Positions 11,994 to 24,620 are shown, numbered from the stretch's first letter. The stretch is DNA of 64,000 nt from Chamaecyparis obtusa (GCA_027943335.1 BSBK01003255.1:512001-576000); one strand, 5' to 3'. Made by a program: numbers and translations. Notes: a model not told the origin generated them from the sequence alone.

Positions 11994-12035
11994 TGCATGA
12001 TCTCATGGAATCTTTCCAAGCCATGAGATCATGCA
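11994..12035. repeat. Hairpin 1 in element 2 LTR (perfect 15-bp arms)
   Basis: TGCATGATCTCATGG (11994-12008) pairs perfectly with CCATGAGATCATGCA (12021-12035) around the 12-nt loop AATCTTTCCAAG. A near-identical hairpin lies at 33165-33207 in the other LTR, so it predates the insertion. Confidence 0.85.
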
Positions 12036-12253
12036 CTAGCTGTCCGATCTTCCAGGTGTTCAGATAGACCAAAAGTGGGACCGCTAATAGGTGTTTCAAC
12101 ATGGTGGCTGACAAGACTTTGTTCTTAGGGAAGAATTTAGAATGGGCCTGCTCTGTGTAGCATGGTGGTTTGTGATTCGACAGAATGGCTGATAAGGCAG
12201 GGTGGGGTCAAGCTTTAGTGGCATAAGCTCAGATTCAAGATCTAACGGCTGGC

Positions 12254-12503
12254 ATATGATCACATGGAATCTTTCCAAGCTATGAAATCATGTGATATCC
12301 ATTGATTTGGTATCAGAATATAAGGGAAGGCAGTGAGACCATTTGCCAGGTGTTGCAGATTTGTGATGTTTTGATTGGCTCAGCTGGATGATGTAGTGAA
12401 CATGTCAGTGGGCTTGAATTTTTTAAAGAGGAATGATAGTGTAGAATCTATGGTTGTCGCTTGATTGCATGGAATCTTTCCAGGCCATGTGATCATGTGA
12501 CCA
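12254..12503. repeat. Hairpins 2 and 3 in element 2 LTR, same core as hairpin 1
   Basis: Two further copies of the CATGGAATCTTTCCA core, at about 12263-12280 and 12468-12483, each with imperfect flanking arms: ATATGATCACATGG with a mirrored TATGAAATCATGTGAT, and TTGATTGCATGG with CCATGTGATCATG. Counterparts are present near 33424-33465 and 33633-33672. Mismatches are mostly C/T or G/A. Confidence 0.75.
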
Positions 12504-12707
12504 CCATCCAATTTAAGGCTACTAAGGGTGGGTCCACTGTCAGATAGTGCTGAGATGCTTGTTTCTCATTGGCTGAAGGGTGCTGATGTGGCAAAGACTT
12601 TTCAACAGCTTGTGAAGCTCATAGTTTGCTCTCCCTTAGTCGCATAATCTCTAGTTTAGAATGTGGTTTGTGTTTCTATCTCATGACTTGGCGGGCAGTT
12701 AGAGTTT

Positions 12708-12774
12708 CTTTAGTCACGTGATCACAGGAAAGTATAGCGGTTAAAGAGATATCTACGTGATCTCGTGACTAAAG
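12708..12774. repeat. Inverted repeat 4 in element 2 LTR (18-bp arms, 17 matches)
   Basis: CTTTAGTCACGTGATCAC (12708-12725) is mirrored by GTGATCTCGTGACTAAAG (12757-12774) with one mismatch, around a 31-nt spacer. A CACGTG E/G-box core lies in the left arm. The other LTR has a more decayed version near 33888-33958. Confidence 0.75.
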
Positions 12775-14059
12775 AGAAAATTGAAACCTAGGAAAAGTAA
12801 GGAGATCTGATGGTGACGATATAAAGTAGATCTAAGTTTGAATGCTGGCCATTGATTTACTATCTAGCACCATAATATAGCCATTTCTTCCTGATTTGAA
12901 TATTTTAAGGGTTTTTCAATGATAGAAGGACTGGTTTTTAATGCTGGGTTGGTTGGATTTGGTAGATATGATTTTTCCAATTGATGCAGAGTGGTCCAAG
13001 GGTTTGATAATTGATTGCAGAGGGTTTGTACAATGAAAAAGTGGGTAAAGGTTGCTCAAGGCATGTTGCAAGTGGTTGATCAGATTGATAGGCTTGGTAA
13101 ATTCATGATCTTCAGTACACAAGTCAGAAGAATTATCATAAATGGAGATCATTTTAGGATCTATTTGCTCCAGGTTGCTTGATTTTCTCTCCTGTAATAT
13201 ATTTTGATTGAATCTGATTGGTTTGGTGGTTGAAACCTTTACCCTAGTCATTCGTAGCTTGTTGCATCCTGATTTTTGGGATTCCAAGATGACTAGTGGT
13301 ATATATTGCAGAAGTTTTTATTTGGGTGGTGGTTGATGTTATGTTGAAAATCAATGTAAAAGACTAAACAAGGAGAGCCTGGATTTTGGGTTTGTTTCCT
13401 AGCATTGTGTTGTTCTGGTAATGTATAGATTCTGCAGATTTTAATGAGAATACACTTGAATTCCAATCTCAGATTTATGTTTGTCTTCTTGTTTTGATCT
13501 TGGGCTCATATATGTTAATGTCACAAAGTGAGTTAGCATATGGTAAACAAAGAGTATTGTGGAATTATCTTTGAGTTCCTAACAAAGTTAGGATTAAAGT
13601 CTTTAAGGTAGTTTCAATGAGTTCATGGTTGAATAGGAATTTGATGATCAGGTTTGGGAGTGAGAGAGATAATAGGAAAAGCACTTATTCTAAGTTCAAG
13701 AGTGTTTGAATTAGGATTCTCAGTTGATATATGTTATTGGGTGACTCTATGCCCTAGGTTAAGGCACTAATCCATTCTCTAGAAGTAGTTGATGATCATC
13801 CACCACACATTTAAATGATAAAATCTTTAAAACTAGTTTGTAAAGGGTATAGTTGTATAATATTTTGTGATTCCTTTGAAGAAGTGAGTCAAAGGTACAC
13901 CCGCCTAAGCATCTAGGCTCAAAGTGTAGGAGGATCCTTGTTGATCCTTATTAATTGGCCCTTTTCCTTGTAGACTTTGGAGTGGTGATAGAGTCAGTGA
14001 CATTAGTTTGTCAATCATAGTGTAAACCTGCAAGTAGAAAGAAAAGACAACCAACAAAA

Positions 14060-14196
14060 TGGTGACTCTGCTGGGGAGAACATTACAAAGAAAAATCTAT
14101 TGAGAATCTTTGGTTGCATTACACAATATCAATAGCTTATTACCCAGATTGATTTGCCCATCAAAGTCACCAAAAAAATGGTGACTCTACTGGGGA
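14060..14196 (+). promoter_or_regulatory. Primer-binding-site-like sequence present twice in element 2
   Basis: TGGTGACTCTGCTGGGGA (14060-14077) follows the 5' LTR by a few bases, where the primer-binding site must be. A near copy, TGGTGACTCTACTGGGGA, lies at 14179-14196, 119 bp downstream. The primer tRNA is not identified with certainty; sites of this shape are reported for Tat/Ogre-like elements. Confidence 0.65.
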
Positions 14197-14337
14197 GAGT
14201 CTAGAGGATAAAGTTATTAAGTGGACTCTTGTTTTTCCTGTTGTATTTAGTTGTTGTCTTTAAGATTTTCAAAGATTTCCCACTTTGGTGGGTGGTGACT
14301 CAAAAGGATTAGAACCAGTGCTATAGACTGCAGATCA

Positions 14338-17291
14338 TGGATAAAAGAAGGAATACTAGGTCCTTTGTCAAGAAAAATCTAGAGGTTACTCTAGAACAGT
14401 TACCTAGATAGGAAAAGAAGAGTTAGATTAGAAGAGATGGAGAGTCTACTAGTGCTCCGATGAGAGAACAAAGAAATACTAGAAATAGAGCACCACATGC
14501 ATCCTCTAATGAGGAAGATTCACAATACAAAAGTTCTAAATCAGATAGTGGCCGCTGTGAAGACACATTTTATGATACCCCAGAGGCAGTATTTCAAGAT
14601 AAAGGTTCATTACCTACAGGTCAGGATGAACAAGCCAGAGAAAGGGTTTTTGGACCAGATTTAGATCCTGATGAGGATATGTTTAGAAGGCAACCCATGA
14701 GACCGAGACAGGTCCATTTCCCATATCAAAATCTCACTGATATGGATGTGTCATCAAGTTCTGATGATATTATGATAGACCTAGATGATTTGAGTGCACT
14801 AAGGTTATAGTTGGTAGAGCAAGATGCCATACACAAGAGGTTACAAAAGGAGAGAGAAGCTAAAAAAGTGAATGCTCTGATAGAAAGAGAGTCTCTTCTT
14901 AGAAAGATTAATGAGTTGAAGGAGAGAAACAAGATGCTTGCCTCTACTCCTAAGACTTTGTAGCATGATGTCTTTGGTGATCTTGATGCTTTAAGAAATG
15001 AGCTAGAACACTTGCTACAAGACCATGAGTTTGATAAGGAGGCCCCGTGGTTAGACAGGTTCAAATTTATGCTTCCCTCCCTAAAGATAAAGATGGGCAT
15101 GAGATCACTAAGCCTACTATTGCTATTGGAGAGAAAGGAAAGCAAAAGATGGTGGGACACCAAACAAGAAAACCATTGGAAATACCAAGGGTCCCACCAC
15201 CCATTTTAGAGATAGAAAGGAAAAGGAAAGAAGATGAGGATTTAGCTAAAGAATTGGAGAGAGATGAAATTGAAGCTTCCATTGTAGAAAAAAGAAGAAA
15301 GATCTAGTTCTCAAAGGCCTCATCAGCAAATGCTCTTGGCCCACTTGCTACTAAAATAGGTATGCCATCTATAACTACTACTGTTCCACTTAGTAATGCT
15401 ACTACTAGTAATCTAATTCCTACTACATCTACCAAATCAGTTGTTGATCCTAAACAAAAGTCAAATGCACAAGTAGATGGCAATGTAAATGTGAACATTG
15501 ACCCTAAGGGGAACACTAGTTCAAGTTTTCAAAGAAGACCTGTGCAACTAGAAGGCTATAGGCAAATTAGTTTTGATGGAATACCTGGCTACCCAAATGC
15601 TTTTCCAACTGATATAAGAGATAAGGTACCTAAGTTTGCTGGTAACAATGCCATTAGTTGTTATGAGCATCTTAGGTTATTTGTTGATATGCTAAATGAT
15701 TATGAGGTAGAGCATGAGGATGTAGTCATGAAATTATTTGTTCAATCTTTGGTGGAGGATGCTAGAGATTGGTTTAAGAGACTCCCTAACCGATGTATTG
15801 ACACTTGGGATTCTTTTGAGAAATGTTTCAAGGAACAATATGGTGATAGGCCCAATGCTAGTTTCATGTTGAATGAGTTCAACACTATAAGTAAAAATTA
15901 GAATGAATCTATAGCTGAGTTCAATATGAGATTTCAGAAGGGTATGCATAAGCTATTTCAAGTCATGAGGCTAGATGATAATGTTTGTTTGACCACATAC
16001 TTCAATGCCTTTGATGGAAAAATGGGATATTTGTTGAGGGAAAAGGAACCAAGAACTCTCAGAGATGATTTTAGGATTGCTTTCAATATTGAAAACAATA
16101 TGAAAATTTTAGGGAAAGTGGGTGGAAAAAGAGATGATCCAAAGCTGTTTGGAGATAGGAAATATAAATGGGATGATGAAAGAAATGTTGGAAACAAGAA
16201 ACAAGAGGAAGATAAATTGGATAAGGTGTTGAATGCATTGAAAGAATTGAAAGCACCTACTAATAGGAACAATAGTGCTCCCACCAATGAAAAGCCTCAA
16301 TTTCAATAATAATTTCAGTAGGCAAAATAGATTGCAAAATTATCCCTACAACACCCAATGGAAGGATGGCAAGCCTATTGTCCCTACTACAAGAGGAAAT
16401 AATGATAAGGTTGTCCCTGATCCTTTACACAAGGCTTCTATGAATGTCATAGAGGATACACCATGGTGTATAGCATGTCAATCCCCTCATTCTGTAGAGC
16501 ATTGTGTGGTTGCACAATCCATGTCAGCATATCAAGATGATAATAATGAGGAGTTAGATCAAGAAGAAAATCATGATGACATTGGATGCAACATGGAAAC
16601 TTCATTTTTGGGTCATGAAGATGATTTTGATATTGATGAAGAAGCATATGTATGCCTAAAAAGACACAACAAGGCACTTTTCCATCAGGAGGTTTTTTCT
16701 GATAATGATGACATTGATGAAAAGATATGTAACATGAATTCCTCCTCAGAAATAGTGAATTTAAGAAGACCTTCAAAGGAAGAAATGGATAGAATTACTA
16801 TAGAAATGATAGCCCAAGTGCAAAATAGAGGCATGATGGCAAGGGATACGAATGGGAAAGCTGTAAGAATGTTTATAAAGAACACCAACTCTGGAGAGCC
16901 TAGTGAGAATAAGTCAAAAAATGATCATATAGCAAGATTCAAGAATGTAAAAGGTAAGAAGTGGGAACCTAAGGGAGTTGGAGCTAAAAAGATTCCTACT
17001 ATTCAAGACAAGAATCATCAGAGTGAAGTGGAAAAACTAGTTAAAAAAATGGCTAAAGTTGAAAAGGTAAAAGTTACCAGTACAACTAATATATCAGATA
17101 AACAAAAGGACACTAAAGCAATGCAGATTGAGATTCCTCCCTTTGCTCCTGTTGATATGTTGGTTGTACTGTCTCAAATAACTGTTAAGGTCCCTTTGTC
17201 AGAATTATTGAGGATCCCTGAACATAAGGATAGGGCTCTTGCATGGGTAGATAATGTTCATAATAATGATGTTGCATGCAATGAACCTTAG
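14338..17291 (+). pseudogene. Element 2 gag polyprotein region
   Basis: ATG at 14338 starts a hydrophilic N-terminal part (to about 15530) with acidic and Lys/Glu-rich coiled-coil stretches (around 14820-14960). The Retrotrans_gag core follows at 15600-16170: VPKFAGNNAISCYEHLRLF, then LFVQSLVEDARDWFKRLP and ITTW-like IDTWDSFEKCFKEQY. A knuckle-like CIACQSPHSVEHC (C-x2-C-x3-H-x4-C) lies near 16469. Frame shifts occur near 15045 and 16300. In-frame stops near 14408, 14423, 14808, 14960, 15305, 15899 and 17289 are all TAG. The N-terminal extension before the gag core is long, as in Ogre/Tat elements. Confidence 0.8.
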
Positions 17292-17300
17292 GATAAGGTT

Positions 17301-18350
17301 TTGAAAGAAGTGGAGGTCCAAGGATTGGTATCTCACATACCACCTATATACTTGGATAATTCTATCAATGCTAGCCTTGAAAACATAGATCTATTCTTCT
17401 TGAGTATCCTTGTGAATGGAATGAAATTAAGAAATTGTATGATTGATTCAGGTGCCTCCAATATTGTTATGCCTTTTAAAATTCTGGAAAAATTAGGCCT
17501 CAAAGTTGACAATACTCAAGGTAGATGTTGTGCAATGGATCAGAGAGAAGTATTAGTCATTGGGACTATAAATGCAATGCCATATAGACTAGTAGCTTAT
17601 CCAGAGAAAGAATTAACCATGAGTGTTTTGGTAGTAGACATTCCACCTCATTATGGTATGCTATTATCTAGGAAATGGAGTGCTTCCATGGGTGGAAGTT
17701 TGCAGTGTGATCTTTCTTTTGCAACTTTCAATTTTGATGGTCAGTCCATTAGGATTGAAAGGGAACCAAGGGTGACTTATATGATTGAAAAGAATATTGA
17801 TAGTGAAGTTACTTGTTTTGTAGATACTGATGTCAATGCTTTTAGAGCTGAGGTCACTATACTTGAAAAGGAGCCTGTATTGCCATGTATTGTTGAAGAG
17901 ATAGGTTCTAGGTCTGTGAAGGGTGATTTGTGGGTGATGTACTTTGATGGTGCTAGTTGCAAAGATGGAGCAGGAGTAGGTATTTTACTCATATCTCCTA
18001 ATGGGAGCACTTACAAATTCTCTTTCACATTGAATTTCTCTTGTACCAACAATATAGTAGAGTATGAAACATTATTGCTAGGATTGAGATTGGCACACAA
18101 ACATGGAATTAGATGTATAAAGGTTGTTGGGGATTCTAAATTGGTTGTCTCCCAAATAAGATTAGTATATGCTTCAAAAAATAAAAGGTTGAAATAGTAC
18201 AGAAATGTTGTATGGGATTTGATTGAGTGTTTTGATGCCTTCAATATTGAGTGGAAGGACATAAGTAATAACAAGATGGCTGATTTGTTAGCCAATATTG
18301 TAATCAATCCCAATGATATTACTTTTGTTGGCCTCTCTAAGGTCAAAATT
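17301..18350 (+). pseudogene. Element 2 protease followed by archaeal-type RNase H (aRH), upstream of RT
   Basis: The protease has the active-site motif MIDSGASNIV (near 17440) and the later MLLSRKW landmark (17659-17679). It is followed at about 17930-18330 by a complete RNase H-like domain: MYFDGASCKDGAG (Asp), NNIVEYETLLLGL (Glu), VVGDSKLVV (Asp), and NNKMADLLANI (Asp). All four DEDD catalytic residues are present. This domain is distinct from the RNase H that follows RT and resembles the archaeal-type RNase H known from Tat elements. Here it lies before RT. Stops at 18195 and about 18351 are TAG. Confidence 0.85.
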
Positions 18351-18353
18351 TAG

Positions 18354-20931
18354 ACTAGGCCTAGTATACTAGATAATGTTGAAAATTGGCAAGTTTTTGA
18401 AGATGACCAGGATATCTTGAGATTTATGAACTATGAGGACCAATATCATGGTCAAGAGTTAGATTGTTCACCTTTGGTTGAGATTACAGAAGGAAAGGAA
18501 GTTGTCCTTGGTAATGAGGTCTTGCAACTTAAAACTAACAAGGTTCCTAAGGGACTTGTTGTTCTAGAAACTATTTTTGATAGCCAGGACAGAGTTCAAA
18601 AGGATATTAAAAAGGAAGATCATATGAATTTGGAAGAGATAAATCTTGGAACACAAGAGGCACCTAAGAAGGTTTACATTGGTAAAGAAATGTCTCACAA
18701 GGTAAGGAAGTCCTTGATTGAGTTATTGAGAAAATTCAGGCATGTTTTTACATGGTCATATGATGACCTAAAGGTTTATAGAGAAGACTTGTTCCATCAT
18801 ATTATTCCTTTGAAAGAAGATGCCAAACCCTTTAGGCAGAAACAAAGGCCTATAAATCCTACCCTGGCACCTAAAATGCAAGAAGAATTAATGAAGCTAA
18901 GAGATGCTGGAATTATCAAGCCCATTAGGCATTCTTCTTAGGTTTCAAATTTGGTCCCTATTAGAAAGAAAAATGGTGACATCAGACTTTGTGTGGATTT
19001 CAAAAATTTGAACATCAGCTCATTGAAGGATAACTATTGTTTGCCTAATATGGAGGCTATGCTACAAAGAGTGACAGGATCTGAATTAATGTCTATGATG
19101 GATGGTTTCTCTAGCTATAATCAAGTAATTGTAAAAGAATCAAAACAATTTAAGATGGCTTTTACTACACCTTGGGGGACATATGTTTATGTGAGAATGC
19201 CTTTCGGTCTCACAAATGCTGGTGCAAATTTTCAGAGGGCAATGGATGTTTCCTTTTTAGATTTCATAGATGATTTCCTTGTTGTATATCAAGATGATTT
19301 AATTGCCTATTCCAGGAAGGAAGAAGACCCTTGTACTCATCTAGAAAAAATATTTGTGAGGGCTTTGGAATATGACATTTCATTAAATCCAAGGAAATGT
19401 GCATTTGGTGTCACTGAGGGTAGGTTGCTTGGCCACCTAGTTGGAAAGAAAGGAGTTAGAATTGATCTAGACAGGGTGGCAGCTATTGAAAAGATCCCTA
19501 AACCAAAAAATGTTAAAGGAATTCAGTCTTTCTTTGGTTAGGTGAATTTCTTGAGAAGATTTGTTACAAATTTTGCTGAGGTCACTAGGCCAATATCCAA
19601 GATGTCGAAGAAAGGATCTGAGATCAAGTGGGAAGGTGAGCCTGATGAAGCTTTCAAGAATATCAAGAAGGCTATTAAAGATGCACCTGTGCTCAAGACA
19701 CCTAATTACAATATCCCAATGCATATCTTTTCCTTTGCATCTTTTCATACTATTGCTGCAGTTTTGTTGCAGAAGAATAATGAGGGCTATGAGCAGCCTA
19801 TTGCATTTTTTAGTAAATCTTTATAGGCTGCTAAACTGAAATATGATATCAATGAAAAACAAGCTTATGCATTGGTGAAGGCTGTCAAGGATTTTAGGTG
19901 GTATATGATGGGAGCAATTGTGATTTCTTTTGTACCAAGTGCTACAGTAAAGGATATTTTTTCACAACAAGAGGTGTCTGGAAGAAGATGTAGATGGATA
20001 AATAGAATTCAAGAATTCAATATTGACATCTAGGTTACCAAATTGGTTAGAGGACAAGGATTGGCAAAATTGATGGCTCAATCCAATCTTGATGCAGACT
20101 AGATAAACCAGATTGAGATTGATTATACTTGTGATATGGATGATTGCATTTGGTATCAAGATATTATCTTCTACCTGAGAAATATGAAGTTCCTAGTAGG
20201 AATGGATGATAATAAGAAGAGGACATTGAAGTTACAAGCTATCAAGTATGTGATTGTAAAATGCAAGTTATACAGAAAAAATTTGGATTGCATACTTTTG
20301 AAATGTGTTGATGAAAATCAAGCTAACAAGTTGTTAAAAGAAATGCATGAGGGAGTTTGTGGAGGACATTATATGGGTAAAACCACTTCTCAAAAAATCT
20401 TGAGAGCAGGATTCTGGTGGCCCACAATCTTCAAGGATGCAGAGCAATTGGTAAGGAGGTGTGATGCTTGTCAAAGATTCACTGGTAAGCTGAAATTTTC
20501 TAGGAATGTACCTTTAAGGCCAGTTGAAGTGTAGGCTTCATTCCAACAATGGGGAATAGATTTCATAGGGGAAATACCAAACAAGTCCAGTGGGGGACAT
20601 TCTTGGATCTTAGTTGCCATTGATTATTTTACAAAGTGGGTAGAGGCTATCCCTACAAGAAATGCAACTAGTAAGGTGGTCACTAATTTTTTGTTGAGCA
20701 ATATTGTTACCAGGTTTGGTTGTCCTAAGAGGATTGTTAGTGATAATGCAATGTACTTTAGGTCTACTGAGTACAAAGAATTCTACAAAGGTCTAGGAAT
20801 TTAGATGTCATATTCCCTACCTTATCATCCATAGGGAAATGGGCAGGTAGAATCAACAAATAAGAGTTTAATGAAAATTCTCAAGAGGATCCTTGATAAG
20901 AATAAAAGAGCATGGAATTCAAAGTTACCAG
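18354..20931 (+). pseudogene. Element 2 RT, degenerate RNase H and N-terminal/core integrase
   Basis: RT spans about 18700-19540: the entry block FRQKQRPINP, then LVPIRKKNGDIRLCVDF, MPFGLTNAGANFQRAM, the catalytic VVYQDDLIAYS (YxDD near 19286), and CAFGV. The connection and RNase H (19542-20110) keep FFSKSL and the YDINEKQAYALV block but lack a clear first Asp. Integrase has an HHCC zinc finger (MHEGVCGGHYMGKT, CDACQRF, 20345-20480). Its DDE core shows GIDFIG, IVSDNAMYF and GQVESTNK (Glu). The insertion of element 3 at 20932 cuts integrase; the rest is at 32048. In-frame stops at 18939, 19539, 19824, about 20031, 20100, 20532, 20803 and 20831 are all TAG. Confidence 0.88.
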
Positions 20932-22216
20932 TGTGTGTGTGAAAATTGTACCTGATTTGTAAACACAACACTTCAGTAAAACATTAGAGGTTAGCTATAA
21001 TCAAAATCGTGCAAAATTGAAAGCGATCTAACCAAGCGATTTACTGCCTTCTAGTAGGTGCGAGATTAATGTTCTCAGATTGTTATCGAGATCAGTGACC
21101 TAGATGACACCTAAATGAAGGATTTGAATGCAAAAGATGGATATGAAATTGAATGCAATTAATCTATTTTTTTTGGTATTTTCTATGAAATAATAATGAT
21201 AAAAACTTGATATGAATCTATGCTAATATAGAAATTGATCTATGAACATGCAAAGTAAGCTAACAATAATATGAAAATGAATCTAAATGAATGTAAAAAC
21301 CAAACTTGATCTCACAACAATGTTGATTCGCAAGAAGCTTTGATCCTTCCGATTCCAATTCTCCAGTGTGATTGTGCAAAATATGAGATTCTGTAGATGC
21401 AAATTTGAGAGATGAATTATGAAGAGCTGAGCCTTGTTTTTATAGAAATCCAAGGCTTTGGAGGTTGTGAAAGAAAGCCATAAATCACTCAAATAACTCA
21501 GGTTGATTTTTGAGTTATTTTTAAATAACAGATAATTAAGTCACAAAAATCATGCAAAAGCACAGTTCAACTTGAATTAGAAGTTTAGATCAACTTTAAA
21601 ACTCAAAAAGATGTTGAGTTTCAAAAAGCTAACAACTTGCATTGATTTTCCAATTTGAGTTTAACTGGTCCTTGAATGTGCACATGGATAATTATGATTT
21701 AATAAATAAATAAAGTGATTTATTCTCAACTTAACTGCTTTTTGAAATAAAATAATTAATTTATGGGTTAATTAACTATTTTATCAAACTTTTATCAAAA
21801 ACTATATTATTAAATAATGACAACCTGCTTTAATCAATTAAATAAGAATTTAATCAATTATTCATAGGATATTGGATTTATTGTCAAAATTAAATAATAC
21901 AATTAATAATAGATAGAATTAAATTTAATTACATAATTAATTTGGCAAGATATTAAATCTAATTAATTAGATATGAAAATATTCAATTAATCAAACTTAG
22001 GATAAATGTGATTTATCGCCAAATAATCATTAAATTAAAGATAATTAAGATAATTAGGAATATTGCTAGGAATATTCCCCGATGTAGAATTTAAGATAAT
22101 CAATTATGATTCGATGATGTTTAGATGTGCCTTAGGTTAGGACTTTGATGTCGATTTCGTTCGATATGTAGATGCAGGATATTAATGAACTTATAGCCCA
22201 TTTTTGGGGTATTACA
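20932..22216 (-). repeat. Left LTR of element 3 (3' LTR on the minus strand)
   Basis: Plus-strand ends are TGTGTGTGTG and GGGTATTACA, so on the minus strand it runs TGTAATACCC..CACACACA. A TATA box (CTATAAAAACA on the minus strand, about 21435-21445) fits the minus orientation. The part at 21700-22030 is very AT-rich. Confidence 0.92.
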
Positions 22217-22232
22217 TTTTGCCCCTCTTTGA
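22217..22232 (-). promoter_or_regulatory. Polypurine tract of element 3
   Basis: On the minus strand TCAAAGAGGGGCAAAA abuts the LTR start TGTAATACCC. The same tract precedes element 4's 3' LTR, which ties the two elements together and fixes the orientation of element 3. Confidence 0.88.
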
Positions 22233-24354
22233 ATTACTATGCGAAGCGCAGTGGTTGAAGGATAGTCTGTGTTTGATAAAGATATGAAACTGATGTTTGA
22301 AATTGATAATTGATATGAGACAAAAGCTAATTGATATTGATTTGATATGGAGATAATAGGTCCTGAATGACCAAAGATAGTGTTCACTATAGCAGCAATG
22401 AACTGATGATTGCGAAAAAAGTGTCAAAATGCCTGATTCCAAACCTTAGGATTGCTAAGAAGTGAGTGACTGGTTCTAGACTCGATTGTCTTAGCAGAAC
22501 TAGTAGGTATCACATGCAAACCCTTCAGTCATCGAAGAACCAAGGAAAGAACACTATGATCTGATGGTTGCAAAAATTGATACAGTTTACAAGATTAGGA
22601 GAATACCAGCTTGATATGGATCTTGAGGAATCTGATATGCCCCAAGTGATGATAGATTTGCCCCGAGCGATGAGGACTTTTGATGAATTAGTAACTAGAC
22701 GTGATTGTTTGTCTTGATCACTGATGAAAGATATTGATAGACTTGATCGATAGAATTCTGATTTACAGACTTTGAATTGATGTGCAATACCATACCCCCT
22801 TCGGGATTAAAATTGAAATCTGACAAGAAAAGTCAGTGTTGAGAGCTCAGAAGCATATTGATTGATGGGAAAAGTGGTTATACATGTTCAAGAGCACATT
22901 CTGCATCGTTTAGAGGTCCTAGAGACCAAGGTTGACTAGGTTTGACCATGAGTTGACCATGGTTGACCAAGTTGAATTTTTGATAGTTTGATGGAAGATA
23001 ATCAGTTAAGTTGAATACTGGATTTCTGTGATGATTGAAGGTTTGATTATGCAAGTAGTTGACAATATGAATGATCTTAGATTTGAATTTTGATCCCGAA
23101 AAATGATTCTACTTGCTGCTTCGTTGGAGGAACCTTCATGTGAGATTCAGCTCTTGTTAGATTTGAAGATGTGAGTGGAGAATTGTTTAAGCATTGAAGT
23201 TCATTTAGCCATTGTGAGATCATGCAACATGCAAAATGAAATGAGACATGCAAAATGAAATGTATCCTAAGACCTAGGACCTAGTCACTGATCATGTGTC
23301 GATTTGTTATCATCATTGAACTTTTAGGTAACCGGATAAATCAATACAATGCCCACTAGCTATGAAACCATAGACATATGAATATCGATTTGTATGTGCA
23401 AGAATTAATACAACACCCACTGGTCAACAACCATGGATATATGAATATTGATTTTATTTTTTGAATGTCGGAGTAGATATAAGCACCAAGGCACAAACGC
23501 CAGGATGACCTGAATATCATGTCCATTTTGATATAGCAATTTGTATAAGCATCAAAACATAAATGTCATGATGACCTGAATACGCCTTGCATTGTAAAAA
23601 CATCAAACAGTCAAGAGATCATTCTAGATCCACTGTGAATTACCCGTAGTGACCCTTTATCATTCACATCCTTAGGCAAGATCGCGTTTCACAGTAGGAG
23701 AAAGAATTCACTAAAAAAAAAGACAATAGTTAGATCAAACTTCCTTGAATTTTCTAGGTATCAATGATCAAGGTACGCATGACCATCCAATTCGAGATAG
23801 AGGCTCTTATAGTCAGACACCATTTCAATCCGGAATTTCCAAAGTTGTTAGATTTTCACATACAAGTAGAAGACAAAGAAAAGATTATGCCCCCAGTCAT
23901 CACCCTCTAAATCCTGTAAAGGACATCATCGAAGAGCTCGAAGGGACACAATATGAAAAAATCTCAATGTGGATCAGTAAGCATACAAGGAGATAAGAGC
24001 ATGTAAAAAACATAGATTGTTTTCAATTGAGTTTGGATGTTTGATTGCGTTGTTGTAGATGCAAAATCCTTTCTGGAGACAAGACTGACTAACTGACTCA
24101 CATGAAACTTCAAAGGACTCTGAGTGGATATGACATGTCTCAGATACACTGGAGACCATAGGATATGACATTGATTGCCCCCAAGTGTTAAACATTGATA
24201 GGATACAGACGCTTGAGCTGATTGGTGTACAAACCGACTTATTGAAAACTGGAAATGCAAAAATAAACTGGGAGATATGTACAAACTAAAGCAAGACTGA
24301 AACCTAGGAAAGACCAAGATTGCACTGATAGATGGAGCATTTGGAACAAGTGGC
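22233..24354 (-). other. Element 3 3' untranslated region, no gene seen
   Basis: About 2.1 kb with no reading frame showing a recognisable domain. Short words recur, including GTTGACCA-type repeats at 22930-22975, copies of GCAAAATGAAATG at 23228-23262, and duplicated segments at 23340-23400 and 23400-23460 (CCATAGACATATGAATAT and a near copy). Confidence 0.5.
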
Positions 24355-24620
24355 ACCTGTTTGCCAGGTTTTCACCATCTTGGCAGAGATTCTATTTTTT
24401 CTACCAAGGCGCCTGTTTCCAGGTTTTCACCAAGGGAATTTTTTTTCATTTTTTTTCATTTTTTTTGAATTTTTGAAATTTTTGAAATTTTTTTTTGTAC
24501 TTTTGTTTTTTTTATTTTTTTTGTACTTTTGATATTTTTCAATTTTTTTTTGAATCATCAAGGTTCTTATTGCTAGGTTTTCACCAAAATGTTCATTTTT
24601 TCAGGACTTTTTTCAATTTT
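24355..24620 (-). repeat. T-rich tract bracketed by copies of a conserved GGTGAAAACCTGG module
   Basis: On the plus strand CCAGGTTTTCACC occurs at 24363-24375 and 24419-24431, with a variant at 24572. They are separated by oligo-T with a few A. On the minus strand this is an A-rich tract ending in GGTGAAAACCTGG. The same module follows integrase in element 4 (56945-57152) and recurs at 25870-25975. Confidence 0.7.

Larger units (their letters stand above)
11574..14053 (+). repeat. 5' LTR of element 2
   Basis: About 2480 bp and collinear with 32745-35225, with more substitutions than the LTR pairs of elements 3 and 4. It contains four hairpin-forming inverted repeats (11994-12774) and a weak TATA candidate (GATATAAAG near 12819). 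A minus-strand open frame (12916-13287) recurs shortened in the other LTR (34103-34423), but has no recognised domain. Confidence 0.9.

Noticed and set aside
12916..13287. Minus-strand ORF in element 2's LTR, also present shortened at 34103-34423
   Set aside because: Presence in both LTRs follows from LTR duplication; no domain, and the second copy is shorter.
22121..22442. Overlapping minus-strand ORFs at the left LTR/3' region junction of element 3
   Set aside because: They span the LTR end and polypurine tract and have no protein-like composition or motif.
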